A DNA stretch of 49,300 bases from Brachionus koreanus (taxonomy: Eukaryota; Rotifera; Eurotatoria; Ploima; Brachionidae). The translations under genes were made by a program, and so were the position numbers. Positions 12,001-21,000 of the stretch are shown piece by piece. Position 1 is the stretch's first letter; each line of letters begins with the position of its first letter. The notes beneath the pieces are model-generated. The model searched no databases. It was not told where the DNA came from and saw only the letters and a program-made list of their open reading frames with translations. Where the stretch lies: assembly GCA_016987375.1 (NCBI GenBank), contig PJRA01000005.1, forward strand, positions 3,702,259-3,751,558. Reading direction: 5' to 3'.

Positions 12001-15000
12001 CTTACAGTACAGTTGGTAACTATCGGACTTTGAACAAATTTCAATTGAAAAAACATCGAAGAAATTGTAAGCAATGAAACCCATATTTGAACTATCCCGG
12101 AAAAAACAGAATTTATTTGTTTATCATATTCGTTGCAATGACTGATCAAAATACTCAGCAAAAGTAGCACGAATAAAATCAAATTTAACAATGTTACATT
12201 TTTGACACAATAAATTCCTAATAAACAAATCAGGACTTTGAAAACGTGTATCTCGGCTAAGCGCCATAAATAAACTGAGATAATTGAATACCATTTATTA
12301 ATTTTTTTTATATTTCTTTTCAAAAATGATAAAAAATTTTCCTTTTTCTTCAGCATTTTATTTTCATAACGAACTGTATCAGTGTCCAATGTGCTAACAA
12401 CAACATCGCTATTGTTTATTGTCTCAGATATTTCGGTTGATTGTTCTGTGAATATTTTGGAGTTTGTCAATTTCATCCATGGATCGTGGAAGTAGTGATT
12501 CTGTATAATGTTAACAATTAAAAAAGTTGTTGGAGTGAGTAAACGAACAACTAGTTGATCTTTTTTGTCGAATTTCTCAAAACCTATTGATGACAATATT
12601 TCATCATTGATATTGAAAACGCGTTTAAAATACACCGGTACCTCATCAAATTGGAATAAGTAAATCAAAACAAGAACTATCATTGAATATATGATCACAA
12701 TAAAATTAAATATGTACAATGACAATCTCCAAAATGTGTTTAAGAGCTTCAAAATAAATTTTAAAAATTTTACTCTTATAAAATTTTTCGAAAAATTTGG
12801 CTAAAAATTTTTTTCATGTCTTAAAAAAAGAGTAAAAAAGTGAAAATAATTTTTTTATAAATAATTAATATTTTTTTAAATATTTGAATCTTACTCAATG
12901 GAAAAAAAATTCTTTTTAATAGTAAAAATTAAAAAAAAAAATTGCTTTCCTTTATTCAAAATAATGCTATTATTACTTTCTTATTTATGCAACATTGAAG
13001 TTTATAATCAAAGTAAAATGATCATGCTCAATATTATCATTTAAAAAAGTGTTTTTGAAACTTTAATGCAAAATATTTATTCCAGAAGATTATTTTCAAG
13101 CTAAAAAATCACTGTTAAACTTAATTTCTGTGTATGTAAATTTTTGTCAAAATTTTTTGGCAGAAATCAAATTTCATCAAGATAAATTAAAACTCTTTTG
13201 ATTTTATTTAAAAAATCAGTAAAAATTTAAATCAAAATTTCAAATCTAAAGATAATAAATTTTTATTAATATAGTAAAAATTTAATATCTTTTGATTTGA
13301 ATTTAAATTTATTTTGAGAAATTTAAAAAAATTTGAAGCTTAAATATTTTTTGATAGAAATTAAATATTATTTAATTTATCTACGTAACTGAATTTGAAA
13401 TTTTATTAATAATCAGCCAGGGCTTTCTGGAGTTAATTGTATTTGAAAAATCATAAGAAAAAATTATTATTGTTATAATTTTTCAAAAAATATCGCTTTA
13501 TTTAATGATATTTTTTGAAAAAAATACCTTATGAAAATTTTCCCAAAAATGTAAGATATCCTCCCTTGTTTTTTGCGTAGCACTTTCTAATTAAGTGCTA
13601 TTAAGCTAACTTAATTATAAGATTTAAGCGAAAAATACTAAAAAAATTTAAGTCAACAAAAGACTTTATTTCACTTAGAGTTTATGACTTTTGAACAATA
13701 ATAATATTTATACTAGATAGCCTGGCAGATTGTCAATAAAAATTTAAAATTTATCAATGAAGAAAATTAAAATATTTTTTCTGAAAATTAATCAAAATTT
13801 TTTTAAGAATTAAAAACAAAATGATTTATTTTTAAAACCTATCTTCTAAATTTAAAGTCTTTCAAAAATTTTAGTTTCAATTTTTTATTAAAAAGAAGTT
13901 TAAAAAACTTCTCGGGTTCTCTTTTATTAATGACATTTATCGTTGTTCAGAAAAATGGAATGGTAGTGGAGCATAATTAAAGGATTAAAATTTAAAAATT
14001 GAAGTATTGGTACTGTTAGTATCAGTGTAATAAATTTTAACGATAAAATAAAAATTGCTTTACTCCTAGTTCAAATTTTGCTACAAACTTTAGACCAAAT
14101 TAAAATCTAAGAAATTTTTCTGTTAACTTTTTAAAATAAATTATCAAAATTACTTGAAATGTAGTGATAAAGTATAAGAATAGAGCCATATATCCGATTC
14201 GGTAGGCAACAACTTCATTCTGACAGCTCATCAATAAAAGCATTAATGAGGATAGAATAATCCAGTATTTAGCAAAAATAGATTGTATCCATTCGACAAC
14301 TTCTGTTTGGAAATTTTGGTCCAAAAAAGGAAATTGATTAGTGTTTGTTTCATGTATTGGAATGTTTAATATTGTAGCCTCATTTCGTTCAGTAATGAAT
14401 TGATGTAAAGTAAGCCAAAAGAATAAAGTCAGACCAGCTTTTATAGACAGATGAACAATCGGAGTCTCATGCTTCTCTAAACCTATTTCTTTAAACTCTG
14501 GTAGTTCTATTGAACTTAGTTGAAGCCCATAAATGAACTCTAAAATCAAAAGTGAAACTGAATAGGCTACTATTAGAGGCGATGATCTAAGACACCATTG
14601 TCTTGTCTTTGGCAAGGTCCAAATTAAACAAGCCCAGAGTAAAAGAACAAGAGTGACAATCGAATGATACAAAATGCTCCATGCCATCATTGAAACAAGC
14701 GATAAGAGATAGCTTTGCTTATTTAAAAACTTGAAAATTGAAGTCAAATATGCCCGAGTATAGTCAAATAAAATCGCTGTTTGACGTCGTTTTTTTTGCT
14801 TCTCTTGTCGCTTCCTTGTGTTGGATGATACATCACTGTTTGATTGAACTGAATGTGTAGCAGAAGAAAATTTTTTAAGTCTCAGATTTGCTGTTTGAGT
14901 TCCTGAATCAATCCCGTCAGCAGCAAAAAGTTTCTTAAAAAAATTTTTCAAATTTTACTAGTATACTAAATGCATTTAAAAAAAAAAGCATCAAGCAATT

Positions 15001-18000
15001 TTGTCAAATCTCCGAGCATGAAAATCAAAAATCTTTTAAAACAAACAATCTAGACAAAAAAAATTTGATTTACTAATTTAATGTGTTCAATTTGGTTTGG
15101 GGATTTTTTCAATCGTCTTTTTCTAATAGATGATTTTATTCTAAATTTCATGCTTTTTACCTTTTCAGAATCTATTAGTTTTATATCATCCAAATCAATC
15201 AGAGAAGAATTTTGGTCATTAGTTTGACCTGATTTTATGCTTTTTTCATCTACATTAATTCCGATCTTTTCAATTTAAATAGTTTTGATTATAGTTAATT
15301 TTATTAATCTTGGTTCAGATTTAAAAAATTTTGAAAATAGTGAAATTTATTACTAAATTTATCATGGTCATCAGCAGATTTTTTTTTATTTTAAAAAGGC
15401 AAATTAAAGTTTAGGTTCTCTTTTAAAAATAAAGCTCGTTCTAAAACAAAGCTGTGTTCAATCAGAAGAAATTTTTAAATTTTCAAAGTTCTCCTTTTTT
15501 TTTTTATTTTTGATCTGAATTTATTTTAAATAAAGAGAAATTTTCTCTCTCTAAATCGTCATTTAGTCTTGGTTAAAGTCAAGTAAATAAACAACTCAAC
15601 CCAATTAATACCCAAGATATTTATTATTTTATTTTCTTAGCTAAAGTTAAAATTAACTTGCAAACCTAAACTTTCATTATAGTGCAACATACTTCTTGCA
15701 ACCTTTTTTACATTAAATAATTTTTTCTCATTTAAAAAAAAAACAAAAAATTAAACATCGATAGGATTTGAAATAATTATTTGATTTACTAAAAAAAAAG
15801 AAAGTTATGATTTTTTAGATAAAAAGGTACAATAATAAAGTATGTACGAAGAAGCCGTGACGAGGTAAAAAGTCTCACAATGAGTGTGTTTTGATAATAA
15901 TTTTGTAGAAGAGAATTTTTTTTTTTACCTTAAAAAAAACTATTCTAAATTTTAAAATAAAAAAATTACTTAATGCTAACTATTTTTTTTTGGGCATTGT
16001 GAACTTTGGAACAAAAAACAAAAATTTTAAATTAGAATAACTCTTTTACTAAGAGTCTAAAAACCGTTCTGCAAAATGTATCAGCTGATACAAGGTATGT
16101 ATCATCCAAATATAGTCTGTGTAAAAACTCTGTAATGGTGCAAAAAGTATATGAATTATTAAAATTAAATTGCACAGTTTTTGCACGAACTAAATTTGAG
16201 TGATACATACCTTGTATCAGTTGATACATTTTGAAGAACGGTTTTTAGACTCTAAGTAAAAAAGCTTTTCTAATTTAAAATTTTTGTTTTTGTTTTTTGT
16301 TCCAAAATTCATAATGCCTTTTTTTGTCTGTCAAATTAATTAAAAACAAACTAAAGATAATTTTTTATTTCTACAAAAACAATAAATTTATCATAAACAC
16401 AAAATAATGCTAGATTTTTTAATTTTTTATTTAAATCTTAATTTTAATATTAAATTTAAAGTAAAAATTTAATTTTTTTGAAACGAATTATGCTATTTTT
16501 AATTTATAGTGTTTGATTTTAATTTCTAATTTAGTCAGGTATATAAATATGCCTTATATTTCTTTAAACTTTTTTTTTAGTTTTTTAGATTGAGAGAAAA
16601 GGTAACTGTTTTTTAACTGACAATTTTAACTCTTAAGTTTCAAGTCATTTAAAAAAAAAAGAAAAATAATCTTTTGATTGAATTTTTTATGATCGTGTTC
16701 AAAAAAAAAGTAATTCTTTTAAAGAGGAAAAAATTATTTTTGCTTTTAAACTTTTGCAGAAGTTAATTTGCTTCTAAAATACAACAAAACCTTAATTAAA
16801 AATTACTTAATTAAAAATACCGATGCTTTGAAAATTGAAATGAAGACAATAACCCGACGAATCGAAGATTTTATTAATTAAATTTATTTTTTGCTTCTTT
16901 TGAAAAGCTTAAAAAGATCACTTATCAATTATATTTGATTAAGCTAATTTTTATTTTTAAAAAATTTACCTTATTGATTTTAGATGAATTTATAATTTCT
17001 CTTAAAAAATTATATTTTTAAAATTTAAATTCACAAGATAAAATTCAAATAAATAATTTTCAAGTGTAATTTTTATTACACTCAAAATAATCATGTCCGA
17101 ATAATTTACGATTTTGCTATAAATTTTTTTCAAAAATTAAATTAAAATAACTATGTTTAACGCATTAATTTTTAAATGAATTTTGTCAAATAAATTCAAT
17201 AATTTCTCTTCTATCAGCAATCTTATCTTTGATTGATAAAATAACATTTTTAATTGATTGTAGTAAATAATTTCATTTAAATAAATGAAAATAACATAAA
17301 TCGATCATAAAAATACTGGAATTTTATTTAAAATTTTTTTTTTTAAAGCCAAAATAAATTGATTAAATAATTATTATAGTTTTTATTTGAAATAAAAATT
17401 CCTATTTAATATTTTATCAAAATTTGACTTTGAACTTGGGTCAGTATTGCATTGTAGAATTTTTTTATCAATGGAATTAATTAAGCATATGGCGTAGAAA
17501 ATATCTTAAAATTGAAAACACACTAAACGAGATAAAATCTAATGCAATAGTAAATAAAATTAAATGCAGTTATTTTTATTTTAATTCTCTCATCGTTTTT
17601 TAATATGTGCTTTTTTCTAAGTTTATATGACTTGATTTTTTTTTTCATATTACTAACACAATAGTCAAGATGTTTTTGTTTTATATGCTTCAATTTTAGT
17701 TGTATAAAAAGTCGTAAATTTAAAAAAAAAAATTAAAAATTTTTAGATAAACTAGCCAATTTTAAAATGCCGCGTTTGGATACTGATGTAAAGCTAGATT
17801 TCAAAGACGTTTTGATCAGACCAAAACGTAGCACAATCAAAAGCCGAAGTGATGTAAAGCTTCTGAATAACACTGAAAATTTCTTTTGCTTATTTTCATT
17901 TATTTAGGTCGAACTAAAGAGAGAATACAATTTTTGTCATAGCAAAAGAAAATATGAAGGAGTTCCTATAATTGCCTCTAATATGGACACTGTTGGAACA

Positions 18001-21000
18001 TTTTCAGTTGCTAAAGAAATGTCCAAAAATAACCTATTTACAACAATAGCCAAGCAAGTGAGTGTAGAAGATTGGGTCAATTTTGCAAAAGAGAATCCAG
18101 AAAATTTGCAAAATGTTGCCGTTTCCTCTGGAATAACTGAATTGGACGCACTTCACTTGAAGAACATACTGACTGCAGTGCCACAAATAGGTTTTATTTG
18201 TTTGGATGTGGCAAACGGGTACACTGAGCATTTTGTCGAGTATGTTAAAAGAACACGCACTTTATATCCGGAAAAAACCATAATCGCTGGTAATGTGGTT
18301 ACTGGAGAAATGGTTGAAGAATTAATCTTGTCTGGAGCAGATATTGTAAAAGTAGGTATTGGTCCAGGCTCTGTATGCACAACCAGAATTAAAACCGGAG
18401 TCGGATATCCGCAACTATCGGCAGTAATTGAATGCTCTGATGCTGCTCATGGCTTGGGAGGTCACATAATATCTGACGGAGGCTGTGTCTGCAGTGGTGA
18501 TGTGGCTAAAGCTTTTGGTGCTGGTGCCGATTTTGTCATGTTAGGAGGAATGCTGGCTGGTCATGATGAAACACCAGGAACTATTGTCGAAAAAGATGGC
18601 AAGCAATTCAAAATTTTTTATGGCATGTCAAGTCAAACAGCTATGGAAAAATACTATGGTCAAGTTGCTGACTATCGAGCTTCAGAGGGAAAGACTGTAT
18701 ACGTTCCATATCGAGGGCCAATTCAGTCTACAATTCAGGATATTCTTGGAGGTCTTAGAAGCTCCTGTACTTATGTTGGAGCTGCTAAACTTAAAGAAAT
18801 AAGCAAAAGAACTACATTTGTGCGAGTAACCCAACAGGCAAATGATGTTTTTACCCCTACCACTATTAACAAATGATTCATATGAAATTTTTAAATAAAT
18901 TTTTCTTAGATATTTGCTTTTTTTTGTATCTGAACCAAGATAAAATTGATAAAAATAAGACTGTTGATAAAAATAAATGTAAGTCCTATAAATATCAGAA
19001 AATTTAATTTTAAGAGCAAAATGCTGTTTGCATTTTTATGATGCAAACCTAATTCATAAGTATGAATTTAAAATCAAACAAGTTAAAGCTTAAAGCAAAA
19101 TGAATAAATAAAAAAACATTTTAAGAAAAAATTACGACACGAAATTTTTTCAATGGTATTCGAACGAATGTTCACAAAGTAATGGCAGATTTTTAAAATA
19201 TAAAAAAATCATGTTCCTCTAATCAGAGGATAAGGAAATTTTATACAAAGGTTAATTTATTTCTTGCTTTATTAATTAATAAAGTTTATTAATTATAGTT
19301 TAATTGCTTATTTAGAAATACATTTTCAAGAATTTTTAAAAATCATTTTTGTATTTTTATCCTTAATAAATTTATTTAACTTCTAGCTTTCTTGTATCAT
19401 GTGATACTTTTATAAAATTATAAGTTTAAATGTTCTAAAAATAAGATCATTGTAAGAAAATAATTTATAAATGCCTAAAAACCTTGTTAAATTGTCTAAA
19501 AGACTACACATAAAACTAAATTCTTAAAAAGGTATTTTGCCGGAAACATTTTTGTTCATTTAAAGATCAAAGCCTTATTTAAAAAATAAGCAACATTTAG
19601 ATTTAATAATTTTCCATTTTCTATCCTAGTGGATAATCAGGAGACGCTCATCTTCTTTTCCAGTATCGTTTTGACCAAAGGCTCCGATCTGACACAGAGA
19701 TTACTACAATTATTACCTAGTTTAAAATGCGCCCCGTACTGCAGAGATAATTTTTCTACGCCCAGCTATCTGGGTTCTGATCTCTGTTCGCATACAAATC
19801 ATTCCACTTTTCGGGCAAACATTTAAATTTTCTCATAATAATTTTTTTTTTTGGCACATTAAATAAATTACATGTGTGAAAAATTTCATATTCCCCTGAT
19901 TTAACAAACAAGATACTTACGAACATTCTTTTTTATTAATTTAAAAAAAATTCAGCCATTTCCCTATGAATCCTCGTTATATATAATTTTTTTTTTAGAC
20001 ACTAAATTAAATTTTTTAAGGGGTAAACAATTTGATTTTTTGTATTGATAAAGCGGAAAATATTTGTTATAATTATAAATTTGTCTATTTGAAATTTAAG
20101 CCCTTCATTTTATTTTCTCAAATATCTTTCTAAATATTAAAAATTTTCCTAAATTTTATAACAAAGAAATGAATAATATTTTATTATTTTTAAAACACTG
20201 AATTGAACAATTGATGAATTTTTTGATTTTTTTTTAATTATTGTTATTTTTTAAAACTCCTTTTAATTATAGAAAAAAATAAAATCTTCAATTAAATACA
20301 AGATAAAATTTAAACAAAATAAACTGAAATTAGTAATGATATTAGACATATCATCACTTAAAAATGTTATTCGTAATGATAAATGTAAATATTTCCTAAA
20401 TGATTCATTGATAGACTAGAATTTTTATCTTTTGCTAAACTTTTCATTTCTCTTTGATTTCACTTATGACTTGATTAAAGTAGAAAAAATCAACTGTTCC
20501 ATTTAATTTCATTATTTTCAGACAAATTAATTAATAAAATATTAAAATATTGTTGAATTTGGTATAAATAACTAACAAATATTTGGCAAAGTAAAATTAT
20601 TGATCAGATTTCATTTTTCAAATACGATCAAAAACATTTTAAATGCTTAATGAAATGATCAAAGCATTTTTTATAGATTTTGATCCTTTTCATGAATTTA
20701 ACAATAATGCTTTGAAATTTAAAAAAAAATGAAAAAATCTACGATGAAATTTAATTGAAAATTTTTTGATTTTCTATGACTTAAATGAATTGCCTCAAAA
20801 GACCATTGTTTTAAAGTGAAACTACAGCTTGCATGCTTCATCTCTACAATTTTCTAATGTAAAATTTTTTTCAATCATTTAGAAGATTTAAAGCTGTTTC
20901 CAAAAAATCAAATTTTAAAGCTTTTACTTGAGATAATTCAAAAATTAATTTTCTTTTAAAAATGTATATTGAATGTATTTATTCGGCATTATTTTTTTTT

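Noticed and set aside
18034..18802. Open frames at 18034-18231, 18153-18380 and 18563-18802
   Set aside because: Shadows of the GMPR coding exon, antisense or out of frame.
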